From positions 186,001 through 250,000 of the forward strand of contig NZ_CAAHFH010000002.1 in NCBI RefSeq assembly GCF_900890705.1: a stretch of 64,000 bases of DNA, read 5' to 3'. The notes under the pieces are model-generated. The model did not search any database. It was given only the letters and a program-made list of their open reading frames with translations, and was not told the DNA's origin. Source of the stretch: Pontiella sulfatireligans (GTDB taxonomy: Bacteria > Verrucomicrobiota > Kiritimatiellia > Kiritimatiellales > Pontiellaceae). The position numbers and the translations under genes were made by a program. Positions 42,720 to 51,664 of the stretch are shown here, piece after piece; position 1 is the stretch's first letter, and each line of letters begins with the position of its first letter.

Positions 42720-44492
42720 ATGACAATGAGACTAAATTTTCTGACTGCAATCACCTGTTTTGTGTTAACAAGTTTTTGCGCACAAGCAGCAGACGTGGTC
42801 TCAGACACAGCACTGCGGAGATACGCGGATCGCGCATCGGCGGATACTCTGAACGACTGGCGGGCACTGAAATTCGGGCTCTTCATTCACTGGGGACTCT
42901 ACTCCATTCCGGCGGGGGTGTGGGATGAAGAACCTATAAAGAAAGGATACAGTGAGCAAATTATGGCCTGGGCGGATATTCCGCGAGCTGAATACGCGAA
43001 ATTGGCAGAGCAATTCACTGCCGCCCAATGGGATCCCGATGCCCTCTGCCTCCTGGCCAAACAGGCGGGCATGAAATATATCGTCATTACCAGTAAGCAC
43101 CACGACGGGTTTTGCCTGTTTCATACAGAAACGACAACGTTCAATACCGTCGATGCAACACCGTTCGGTCGGGATGTAGTCGGCTCACTTGCGGAAGCCT
43201 GCAAGCGCCATGGTCTCAAGCTTGGTCTCTATTTCTCCAATATCGACTGGTCGCACCCGGAAGGAAACACCCCGGAACCTCAGAAGAATTCCAATCCGAT
43301 TCCGAAGGGACTTGAAGAGATCAACGTCAGACAGCTCAGAGAACTAACCACCCAGTATGGTGAGCTCGCCGAGATCTGGTTTGATATGGGTGCACCGACG
43401 TGGAATCAGAGCGTACGGTTCGCCCAAACCGTGCGAGACGCACAACCCCATTGTGCCGTGAGTGGCAGAGTGTGGAATCATCAGGGCGATTTCACCGTTG
43501 TGGGAGACAACGTGACCCCGGAGGCAGCCATTCGAGAGCCTTGGCAAAGTCCCGAAACCATCTACCACAAAACATGGGGATATCGTACATGGCAAGAGCG
43601 GTTGGGATTGAAAGATAAGATCGCCGAAAAGATCGAACATCTCTCTAAAGTGGCGTCTCTCGGCGGCGTATACCTACTCAACATCGGCCCCCGTGGCGAT
43701 GGCTCCATTGTGGAGTTTGAAGCAGATGTTTTACGCGGTGTCGGAGAGTGGATGCAGATACATAAAGAAGCCATTCACGGCACGGAACCTCAGCCCTTCT
43801 ACGAGAACCTACCCTATGGATGTGCGACATTTAGACCGAGAAAACTGTACCTGCATGTTCACGATCTGCCCGAAGATGGATCCCTCCCCATGCCCGGACT
43901 GTACAGCCCGGTCAAACGCGCCTATCTCCTGCACGATAAGGATAAGAGCGACCTAACGGTTCGCGGTTCTGCAGGCAGTATGGCGATCACTCTCTCCTCG
44001 GCCGCCACACAGTGGCCGGTCCAGATTATTGTGGTCGAACTGGAGGGCCCCCTCGACATCCGTCCTCCGCAACTTAAGCCGGAGGCTCCGGGCCTTTTCA
44101 GCCTTAACGAGAAGGATGCGTATCGACGGATTGCACGCAATGGGCCGGACTGCTTCAGTCCTGGAGTGACCACGGGCTACACGTGGGATTTCTCCCTGAG
44201 CCAGAGCGGAACCTATAAAATTGTTCCCGAAATCTTATCGCCCGACCAGCCATGCAGAATCGAATTACTTGTGGATGGCACGTCGCACATTCTGGAAGTG
44301 GATGCCAGCGCCGAAAAAACCATTTCCGTAGAAACGAGGCCACTAACCCTACAGGCCGACTGCCCCATTCAACTAACGGTCCAGTCGCCAAGTTATGTCT
44401 CAGGCGAGCCCGTTGGTGTTAGACTGGATAAGGTTAGAATCATGAGCCTAGGCAACACGCTCTCCCCGCCCGTGCCCCTGCCGGAGAAGTAA
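42720..44492 (+). CDS. Alpha-L-fucosidase, GH29 (second)
   Basis: 590 residues, clearly different from the first fucosidase. Signal peptide (about 1-23, AQA); catalytic motifs LKFGLFIHWGLYSIPAG, KYIVITSKHHDGFCLF and the nucleophile D222 in EIWFDMG. A beta-sandwich follows (about 360-470), then a C-terminal module with SQSGTYKIVPEILSP. Having two GH29 enzymes side by side suggests a heavily fucosylated substrate with more than one linkage. The AAGGAT ribosome site supports ATG 42720. A strong terminator follows. Confidence 0.94.
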   Translation: MTMRLNFLTAITCFVLTSFCAQAADVVSDTALRRYADRASADTLNDWRALKFGLFIHWGLYSIPAGVWDEEPIKKGYSEQIMAWADIPRAEYAKLAEQFTAAQWDPDALCLLAKQAGMKYIVITSKHHDGFCLFHTETTTFNTVDATPFGRDVVGSLAEACKRHGLKLGLYFSNIDWSHPEGNTPEPQKNSNPIPKGLEEINVRQLRELTTQYGELAEIWFDMGAPTWNQSVRFAQTVRDAQPHCAVSGRVWNHQGDFTVVGDNVTPEAAIREPWQSPETIYHKTWGYRTWQERLGLKDKIAEKIEHLSKVASLGGVYLLNIGPRGDGSIVEFEADVLRGVGEWMQIHKEAIHGTEPQPFYENLPYGCATFRPRKLYLHVHDLPEDGSLPMPGLYSPVKRAYLLHDKDKSDLTVRGSAGSMAITLSSAATQWPVQIIVVELEGPLDIRPPQLKPEAPGLFSLNEKDAYRRIARNGPDCFSPGVTTGYTWDFSLSQSGTYKIVPEILSPDQPCRIELLVDGTSHILEVDASAEKTISVETRPLTLQADCPIQLTVQSPSYVSGEPVGVRLDKVRIMSLGNTLSPPVPLPEK

Positions 44493-44523
44493 GCACCTAA
44501 TTAAAATTAACTCCCAACCTTTT

Positions 44524-44560
44524 ACAGGCCGTTCCATTTTGAAATGCACGGCCTGTTTTT
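44524..44560 (+). terminator. Rho-independent terminator after the fucosidase genes
   Basis: ACAGGCCGT (44524-44532) pairs perfectly with ACGGCCTGT (44548-44556), with a further partly paired loop and TTTTTT at the 3' side. It lies between the convergent fucosidase and GH16-like genes. Confidence 0.88.
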
Positions 44561-44587
44561 ATTATCTGAAGGACGTATTAAGCGAGA

Positions 44588-45634
44588 TCACTCTGTTTCC
44601 GACAATTGATAAACGCGAATATAATCGATGACCATCCGACTGGGCAGTTCTTCTTTCAAGATAGGCCCGCCTGCCCAGTCGGCCTCGCGAAGACTGAAAT
44701 CGAGAACAAGACTATTTTCAAGGTCACCCGGGACATCGCGACGCCAGACATCCTCTTTACCGTCCTCCCGATTGACCCGGCTCTTATGTGCGGGGCTGTG
44801 CACTGTCGCCCCAGAAAAACTCATGTAGGGAGGAGAGTTCAGCACGGGACCATCTTCTACAATAAACCAATCCAGCTGCCGGGGAGTCGCCACAAATCCC
44901 ACCGTAACGAAGTCATTCCATTCGTACCATTCATACCAATCCAGTACAGGTAATGGCGAAGTGCTTCCGGTCCACCTCGCCTTTCGGTCGAGCGCAGTAA
45001 TGACGTAATGATCATCCGCAATCCTAAAATAGTCAGATTCGCTCAAATCGGATGGGATCTCACTGCGCAGATAATCATTGAACCACAAAAGGCTCGCGAA
45101 GATGCGGCGATCTTCCGAGGCGACGTACTCAAAAAAACGAATTTCCATCCTTTCCGTTGGATCTTTAAATCCGGCGTTTGCAGCGGAATTGGGCATGGCT
45201 GAAAAAATGCAATACCCGCCCTTGTTAGTCGGAAGTTTTACCCGGGCTTCAACATACATGTTCTGCCGCACATAGAATTTGTTGGCGGAATTAATCGCTC
45301 CCGATGAATACTTGTAGATTCGCGACTCTTCCGGAAGCCTTCCCCTTACCCCATCGGGGTGATGCCTCGCCGTGAAAACCATTTTTCCATCCTGAAAACT
45401 GATATTCCTCTCACTGTACGAGCAGTCCAGCCTCCCATGCAGGGTGTTTTCCTGATTGATCCCGACATTCCACTTTTCCTTGCTCAACGTCGGTCCATTA
45501 AATTCATCGCTGAAAACAAGAACCGCTCCCTTGGGGCCGGAGTTCGTGGGCGAGGCTGGATCGACCAAGCCAGAGGCTCCAACCTCGCAAGCCGCAAAAA
45601 GCAGTGCAACGCAATATATCTTCAATGCATTCAT
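44588..45634 (-). CDS. GH16-like secreted lipoprotein with altered catalytic motif
   Basis: 348 residues. The N-terminus ALLFAAC fits a lipobox (Cys16), so probably lipid-anchored on the cell envelope. GH16-type beta-jelly-roll markers are present (VFSDEFNGPTLSKEKWN; FYVRQNMYVEARVKLP; ILKEELPSRMVIDYIRVYQ). The catalytic signature ExDxxE appears as E164-I-R166-F-F-E169 (EIRFFE): the central Asp, normally needed to tune the nucleophile, is Arg. Activity is therefore doubtful and a glycan-binding role is plausible. Its ATG overlaps the kinase stop by 4 nt, so it is co-expressed with the kinase and sigma factor upstream. Confidence 0.82.
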   Translation of the reverse strand: MNALKIYCVALLFAACEVGASGLVDPASPTNSGPKGAVLVFSDEFNGPTLSKEKWNVGINQENTLHGRLDCSYSERNISFQDGKMVFTARHHPDGVRGRLPEESRIYKYSSGAINSANKFYVRQNMYVEARVKLPTNKGGYCIFSAMPNSAANAGFKDPTERMEIRFFEYVASEDRRIFASLLWFNDYLRSEIPSDLSESDYFRIADDHYVITALDRKARWTGSTSPLPVLDWYEWYEWNDFVTVGFVATPRQLDWFIVEDGPVLNSPPYMSFSGATVHSPAHKSRVNREDGKEDVWRRDVPGDLENSLVLDFSLREADWAGGPILKEELPSRMVIDYIRVYQLSETE

Positions 45635-47670
45635 AGAGACTCCGGCAGTTCGACAACGGAAATATGGGAGGGCAATTCATTCCGAACAGGCTCCGACATC
45701 CGCCCCGGCCTGACCACAATCTCACTGATAAGCAAAAAGTTCTGAAAAACGTCAGCGGATACCGATCCACTCACATCACGCAGATCCAACCTAACGACCG
45801 AAAGATCATTCAGTTGTTGGAGCATGGAAAAACCCATCCCCCGCAGCTCAAGAGTATGCAGTCTCAACCAGCGAAGCGGACTTAATGCTGTGTCATCCAG
45901 CCGATCACTCTTTAAATCCCAAAGACCTTTTCCCCCGAGAATCAGATGCCGTGCTCCTGCATCATAACGATAAATGTGCTCACTCCACCCCTCGCTATAA
46001 ACTTCAAGCAGAGCCTCAACCACCACTGCGCATTCTGACAGATCCTCTCTTCGACTCAAATCATAAGCCGACATTCTATCAATCAGCAGAATCGTGGACG
46101 GACGGCGGCTTCGTTCCCGTAGCTCCCGGATCAGGCTTGCCATCGCCTCAGCACTCAGCCGCTGATCATCCGCCTTTTTCTGACCATACTGCTGCGCCAG
46201 CTCCCGGATTGCCCAGGCCCAGTTCGGCGTGGTTTCTAACACTTCTGCGGCCTCATTAAAGCGCTGGAGTGTAAAAAGAATGATGCCACGTCCGACCCGG
46301 CTCTGCGCATCAGACGGATTCAGATCGCCTGCCATTTCAAGCCGACGCAGCAATTCATTATAGATATATTCATCCGCCGGAGCGCTTTGACTCGATACCG
46401 TTGAAAACTGCCAACTCATGAATTTGAGTTCGCCGGAAAACTCGCGTTTCATGTCAGCAGCGGCATCCTTTTCCTGCTCATATAATTGTTTTGATTCAAT
46501 CGCGGCAAGCCGGGCCGCGAGCGCGCGCCGGTTTCGCTCAATCAATGCAACCTCAAAGAGGATTGCAACGCAAACAACCGACAACAGCCCCACCAGACCG
46601 GTTCGGCAAATGCGACGGTTGCGTTTGTAAAAAAGCCGCGCCCGTCGCATCATTCCCGCACTTTCCGCTGTGGTGGGGAAAGCATCGATATAGCGGCGGA
46701 TTTCCATACGCAGCTCTTCAACGTTGGCATAGCGTTTACCGGGTTCATGCGACATGCACTTTTCAACCACCGACCGGAGACTCAAGGGCACCATGTGCGG
46801 TAACGGCGGAATTTCACCAATAAGGGTTTTTTGCATAATTGCATGCACATCATCCTCGCTGGAAAAAGGATCCTTGAGCGCCAGTATAGTATAAAGAATG
46901 ACTCCAAGAGAATAGATGTCGGTTTGATACGAGACGGAAGCGCCACGCTCAACCTGCTCCGGAGCCATGTAGCCCGGCGTTCCGCGGGCCGCACCGAAGG
47001 GCGGAATGGTATTCAGCAGATCAACATGGAGACGACGCTTATTTCTCTGTTCAGCATTGGGATCGAGAAAACGGCCCAGTCCCCAGTCGCAGACTTTCAC
47101 CTCTCCGTAAGGAGCAACCTGAACATTGGATGGTTTTAAATCGAGATGCACGACGCCCTGGGCATGGGCATACGCCATGGCATCGCAGATCTTCATGAAG
47201 ATTTCCAGCAACTCCTCGAGCGGATACCGGCGCATGTAGTCCCGCGAACCCGCATTCAGTTTTTTAAGAATATCGGACAGGGAATCACCCACCTTCAATT
47301 CCATGGTAAAAAAGGGACGCCCCTCATCGTTAACGCCGATATTATACACGTTGATAATGTTGGGATGTTCCAAACGTGCGGTCAGGCAGGCCTCACGTAA
47401 AAAAGGTTCATAAAGGTCTTCCGGAGCATCGGGAAGCAACTGCGCCATGGCCACAAAGCGATCCGCCCTAGCATCGTAAACCCGACTGATCTCTTTCATG
47501 CCTCCGACGGCAATCGTTTCGATCGGGCTATAGCGCTCATCAAGATCACGAATACGGATATACAGGGAATCATGCTCATCCGCGATCTCTTCATCGGACA
47601 TCTCGAAAAATTGCGCCAAACGTTCATCGACACCATCGAATAGATCCACATCTTTCCCACGATCACTCAC
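45631..47670 (-). CDS. Transmembrane Ser/Thr protein kinase-like protein, catalytic lysine displaced
   Basis: 679 residues. The kinase domain spans about 45-335. The Gly-rich loop is AVGGMKEISRVYD; the usual VAxK lysine of strand beta3 is missing (VAMAQL, Ala76), while Lys59 sits in the Gly-rich loop, the position used by WNK kinases. The catalytic loop is HLDLKPSN (D177, K179, N182; Leu replaces the R of HRD), the metal motif is DWG (D195), and the activation-segment end is GTPGYMAPEQ. A single membrane helix (about 357-376) precedes a coiled/TPR-like and leucine-rich C-terminal region (about 380-679) predicted to lie outside the cytoplasm. It is sandwiched between an ECF sigma factor and a GH16-like lipoprotein, so it is a candidate signal transducer between the two. 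Confidence 0.88.
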   Translation of the reverse strand: MSDRGKDVDLFDGVDERLAQFFEMSDEEIADEHDSLYIRIRDLDERYSPIETIAVGGMKEISRVYDARADRFVAMAQLLPDAPEDLYEPFLREACLTARLEHPNIINVYNIGVNDEGRPFFTMELKVGDSLSDILKKLNAGSRDYMRRYPLEELLEIFMKICDAMAYAHAQGVVHLDLKPSNVQVAPYGEVKVCDWGLGRFLDPNAEQRNKRRLHVDLLNTIPPFGAARGTPGYMAPEQVERGASVSYQTDIYSLGVILYTILALKDPFSSEDDVHAIMQKTLIGEIPPLPHMVPLSLRSVVEKCMSHEPGKRYANVEELRMEIRRYIDAFPTTAESAGMMRRARLFYKRNRRICRTGLVGLLSVVCVAILFEVALIERNRRALAARLAAIESKQLYEQEKDAAADMKREFSGELKFMSWQFSTVSSQSAPADEYIYNELLRRLEMAGDLNPSDAQSRVGRGIILFTLQRFNEAAEVLETTPNWAWAIRELAQQYGQKKADDQRLSAEAMASLIRELRERSRRPSTILLIDRMSAYDLSRREDLSECAVVVEALLEVYSEGWSEHIYRYDAGARHLILGGKGLWDLKSDRLDDTALSPLRWLRLHTLELRGMGFSMLQQLNDLSVVRLDLRDVSGSVSADVFQNFLLISEIVVRPGRMSEPVRNELPSHISVVELPESL

Positions 47671-47718
47671 AGAATTATCTCACACCCATCTTTAGTATCC
47701 GCTCCACCCTTGATGGGC

Positions 47719-48309
47719 CTATAACTCCAACTCTTCCCGAAGGGCTTTAATCTCTTCGTGTAGCTTTTGCTTAACCCTGTTGCGCAGGGCATAAACGGTG
47801 TTAATACTAATATCCAACCGTTCGGCAATCTCCTTTGCATCCACCCCGTCCAACGTCAGCTGAAATACCTGAATGGCATTACCGGTAAAACTTTTCTTAA
47901 TCCGCCTCATCGCCACGTTAGTGACATAGATCGACCACTCTCGCTCCACCATCTTGTCGAACTCTTCGTCTACCTGAAGCTCAGCTTCCATTTCATTTTC
48001 AAGGGCATCCTGTTTTTTTTGCACCCTTTGCTGAGCAGCGTAGTAAGAATAGACCTCGTTACGAACAAGCGAGGAAAACCACGTACGGAACTTGGCCTGT
48101 TCGGCATCGTATACCTCCAGCTTTTTCCAAATCCGAACCAGAATATTCTGCGTAATGTCATCGGAATCCGTTGATGACACATTCATCTTGCGTAGCAGCA
48201 TGAGGATAAATTCTTTATAGTACCGGACAAATTCCGCCCACGCCCCGTCATCGTTCGGGTCCAGGGCACGCTGAAGAAGCGTCTTACGTGTAACATATTT
48301 ATTGTCCAT
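47719..48309 (-). CDS. ECF-type sigma factor
   Basis: 196 residues from ATG 48309; an upstream in-frame ATG at 48393 has no support. The sigma-2 region is visible as WAEFVRYYKEFILMLLRKM...DSDDITQNILVRIWKKL and KFRTWFSSLVRNEVYSYY. The sigma-4 helix-turn-helix is GVDAKEIAERLDISINTVYALRNRVKQKL near the C-terminus. No anti-sigma gene is adjacent; instead a kinase-like gene follows after 48 bp, an arrangement known for kinase-linked ECF groups in PVC bacteria. Target promoters are unknown. The GTGTATAGAA-N15-RTTAYN element nearby is a candidate, but the sigma gene itself has no copy upstream. Confidence 0.92.
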   Translation of the reverse strand: MDNKYVTRKTLLQRALDPNDDGAWAEFVRYYKEFILMLLRKMNVSSTDSDDITQNILVRIWKKLEVYDAEQAKFRTWFSSLVRNEVYSYYAAQQRVQKKQDALENEMEAELQVDEEFDKMVEREWSIYVTNVAMRRIKKSFTGNAIQVFQLTLDGVDAKEIAERLDISINTVYALRNRVKQKLHEEIKALREELEL

Positions 48310-48678
48310 AAAAGCGGTTCCCAGTTCCAGTTGCCTGCAATATACCCGTTCACATTGCGCGCCACAATCCCTCTGCAGCGCTTTATAGCCCATCGGCGAG
48401 AGATCTTGCCGGCATAACCGCGCATAACGACGCCCAGCTCCTCAAAGTGGCTTTGCGGGAGCCGATCGGATGGCCCGGTGGTCCAGATGGCGGCGATCGG
48501 GTAATGAACTACGGAAATGGTCGTAGAAAAAATAGCGATTGCATGGATTCTTTTTTACAACCGCTGCGCTAGAGAGGCGCTGCGCGCGGAGGATTTTCCT
48601 TTGGACAAACTGAAGTTTTATTGGCCGAAACTCCTTAAGGTCACACCCATTACGGGGTGCGGTTATTTCGCTTGAACT
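48310..48678. other. Region upstream of the sigma factor gene
   Basis: 369 bp without a supportable gene. It must contain the promoter of the sigma/kinase/GH16-like operon, but I see no convincing -35/-10 pair and no copy of the GTGTATAGAA element. Confidence 0.4.
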
Positions 48679-49341
48679 CTAAAGAAGCCGGACCGACCGT
48701 CCGAGGACGGATAATCCACCAACACGCTGGTCGATGCGCTCGTCGCAGACGATCGTTTTGATAACGCTCCAGTCATCGCCCAGCTCTTCCAACCATTGAA
48801 TTTCGTACGCGCGGCCCGGCACGCTGTCGAACGTCAACGTAATTCCCGCGAGCGTGGCGCTCTTCAGTTTCGCGCCGAAATCACCCACGGTGACGCCGGG
48901 CGCGTCCCACCACTTGCCCACCTCGTCGCGTACCTTGAAGTGATACGAGCCGCCCAGCTCAAGCCCCGGCACAAGGAAGCGCGCCACAAACCGCGATCCG
49001 GCGGTAACGTTAACCGAATCCGTCCAGATGGCGGCGCCATCCGCACCGAGCAGGGCCAAACGGATGATTCCATCGCTCTCAACATCGTAAGCAATGAATT
49101 CCACATAGATGCCCTCAGCGGCCTGGCAGGCCCGCAGATCAACTCCTGAGCTCGTTGGTGATACGGATTTATTGATCTGGATATGATCTCCGCTAGGCCC
49201 ATCAACATAGTGCAGATAATATCCTGTCTGCCCGATGACACCGTTTCCTGAGGCCAAGGGATAGTTATCAAATGTTCCTGTAAGCGTTTCGGCAGTGGCT
49301 ATAACGTAGTATGCGGCTCTTCGGGGTCCGCATTGACAGGG
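48679..49341 (-). pseudogene. C-terminal remnant of a secreted beta-rich protein, cut by IS66
   Basis: About 190 residues ending at 48679 (…VRLL) read like the C-terminus of a secreted PVC protein with beta-sandwich sequence (TLTFDSVPGRAYEIQWLEELGDDWSVIKT is a common closing domain in these bacteria). Coding homology continues upstream of the apparent TTG start (YYVIATAETLTGTFDNYP) but is broken by a one-base shift near 49308. The sequence then meets an IS66 transposase fragment at 49342. It is probably a dead gene. Confidence 0.65.
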
Positions 49342-49520
49342 TTACGAAGAGGTGTTTTCTCGGGATGACTTCCAGCGGGCAGGCGTCCAATCGGCTGCTT
49401 CGGATTGATTCATCGTCGGTAAAGCCGTAAGGACTTCACGAAGGTAGACGGCCGGATTGATATCGAGTTTGCGGCAGGTTTCAATGAGGCTGTAAATGAC
49501 TGCACTGGTCTGGCCGGAGT
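49342..49520 (-). mobile_element. IS66 transposase (TnpC) C-terminal fragment
   Basis: The minus strand encodes AVIYSLIETCRKLDINP followed by AVYLREVLTALP, matching the conserved end of IS66 transposases (IYSLIETA..NGI.P..YL..VL). It starts abruptly at about 49520, where alpha-mannosidase sequence on the other strand begins. Confidence 0.8.
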
Positions 49521-50584
49521 CGGGGCTACTACAACGAAAAGCCGCCGCACAAGCTCTTTATGGAAACCTGCGAGGTCGTTTCCATTGATCCCGCGACGCG
49601 GGACTACATCGCCGCCGTTCGTGTCGCGTTGGAAACCGCGGAAAGCCTCGCGCCAACCGGTTCCTCGCGTTTGAGGATCGGCCGCTGGACTGGGACGCGT
49701 GGGATATCGATATTTTCTACGACGACAAGGTGTTTCCTGCGGCGCCCGCCACCTCCATCGAGGTGGTTGAGTCCGGACCGCTCCGCGCGTGTTTGGAAAT
49801 AAAACGCGCTATTCTAAACAGTTCGATCGTTCAGCGAGTCTCACTGACCCACAACGGTGCCCGTCTGGATTTTCGAACAGAAGTGGATTGGAACGAACGC
49901 CACGTCTTGCTCAAAGCGGCCTTTCCCTTGGAGCTCCGCACTCCACAGACCAGCTTCGAAATTCAATGGGGACACGTCAAACGCCCCACGCATCAGAACA
50001 CCAGCTGGGACTGGGCGAAATTCGAAAGCTGCGCCCAAAAGTGGATCGACCTGAGCGAGCCGGACTACGGAGTCAGCCTGCTGAATGACTGTAAATATGG
50101 ACACGACGTCAAAGACAACGTCATGCGGATCACCCTGTTGCGCTCGCCCGCGATGCCTGATCCGGATGCCGATGCGGGCCACCACGAGTTCACCTATAGT
50201 CTATTGCCACACTCGGGCGGATTGTCCTCCGAAACGATCCGGCAGGCTTACGCACTCAACGATCCTCTGATCGCGTTCCAGGCCACAACAGAGCCATGCG
50301 CCACGGCCAACACCCCCACATCCATGTTCAGCCTCGACCGCGACAACGTACTCATCGAAACCATCAAACAGGCTGAGGATGGGAACGGGATCATCGTCCG
50401 CCCTTACGAAACGCTCGGAACGCGCTGCACGGTTTCCCTTCAATCAGATTTCAAGATTCAATCCTGCACGATCGTCAACCTGCTTGAAAAACAACTCCAA
50501 CCCCTGAAACCCGCAGGCTCGGAGATCCGGTTCGACATCAAGCCCTTCGAAATCCTTTCCCTAAGGTTGACGATGGCCGAATGA
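49521..50584 (+). pseudogene. GH38 alpha-mannosidase remnant with large internal deletion
   Basis: The first about 45 codons (YYNEKPPHKLFMETCEVVS...) match the region just before the catalytic domain of bacterial GH38 enzymes. Near 49665 the frame switches to AFEDRPLDWDAWDIDIFYDDK, which in an intact enzyme lies several hundred residues later, and the C-terminal domain continues to the stop at 50584 (frame open from 49730). The catalytic barrel is therefore deleted and no activity is possible. Both ends abut IS66 fragments. Confidence 0.8.
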
Positions 50585-50620
50585 CCGCACAGCGCGGGCC
50601 GAGGTCGAGGTGCAATAGTC

Positions 50621-51258
50621 TCATTCGATCAGCTGGAACTCGAGCTTGAAGAACTTCGCGAACTGCAAGAGGCTTTGGAGCTGGCCGAACCGAAAGCCGA
50701 ATTGGCCGAAGAAGAACAAAAGGAATCAAAACGAGGGAAGCACAAGGGGCTCGATGCGCGCATTCCCAAAGACCTCCCGACCGAAACCATTATTATTGAT
50801 CCAGATGAAGTTCTTGCCCATCCGGAGCTGTACAAAAAGATTGCCGAAGTCCGCACCGAAAAACTAGATGTCACGCCGACGCGCTTCTTTCGCACGGTCA
50901 TCATTCGCAACAAATACAAGAAGCGCGACGACCGTTCCATTGCTCCGCTGATTGCTCCCGCGCCGAAGCAACTGATCGAAAACTCCTACGCTTCCACCGG
51001 ACTGGTTCTTCATATCATCCTGAGTAAATACTGCGACCACCTCCCGCTTTATCGGCAGGAACAAATTTTTAAGCAACGCTTTGGAGTTGAGATCAGTCGC
51101 AAAACGATGGGCGGATGGATGTATCTCGTAGCCCAATGGTTATCTCTGATCTATGAAGCACTTCGAAATGAAATCCGCGCGAGCGGATACATTCAGGCCG
51201 ACGAGACTTTTATCAAATATCAAGATCCGAAAAAGGACTACTGTCCCAACGGATACCT
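50621..51258 (+). mobile_element. IS66 transposase (TnpC) N-terminal fragment
   Basis: The frame encodes an N-terminal Glu/Leu-rich coiled coil (SFDQLELELEELRELQEAL), the RKHKGLDARIPKDLP-like DNA-binding region, PLYRQEQIFKQRFGVEISRKTM and QADETFIKYQDP (catalytic Asp). It is cut at about 51258, where it meets tnpB in the opposite orientation. The reading frame continues to 51295 in foreign sequence. Confidence 0.87.
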
Positions 51259-51458
51259 ACCCAGCACCCTGTCCCGTCGAAACAGAGCACCTTGATCCGG
51301 TTGCGCGTGCGATTCGAAAAAACAAACAGCGCCCCGTCCTCCGGGATGTCGCCGAGTTCGTTGCGCGCAACCGCATACAAGCCGTTGAAGCTCTTGCGCA
51401 AATCCACCGGCTCAACCGCCAGCACCACCTTCAGATTTTGATTCATATGAAACATCAT
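51258..51458 (-). mobile_element. IS66 accessory protein TnpB, truncated
   Basis: 67 residues of the IS66 Orf2 family: VDLRKSFNGLYAVA, GALFVFSNRTRNRIKVLCFDGTGCW, then an abrupt junction. ATG 51458 has AAGGAG upstream. About 45 C-terminal residues are missing. Confidence 0.88.
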
Positions 51459-51525
51459 CGACTCCTTGGTTAATTGAAGTCGCCGATATTATCTCATAGC
51501 GGAATTTTGGATAGGGGGACGAATC

Positions 51526-51538
51526 TCGGTCGCTTACG
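51526..51538 (-). repeat. Probable IS66 terminal inverted repeat
   Basis: GTAAGCGACCGAG on the minus strand resembles the GTAAGCG-type IS66 ends and lies about 70 bp upstream of tnpB, as expected for the left end of the element. No partner end could be located. Confidence 0.6.
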
Positions 51539-51664
51539 CTACATGTAGGGGGCTGGTGAGTCAGCCGGATAGGCATGAAACAAACCTTCTCTGCCACGAA
51601 TGCTCATGGGGCCGCGTGCAGATGCAGGGGAACAGCCTCCCGATGGGAAGAAATGGATAAACCA

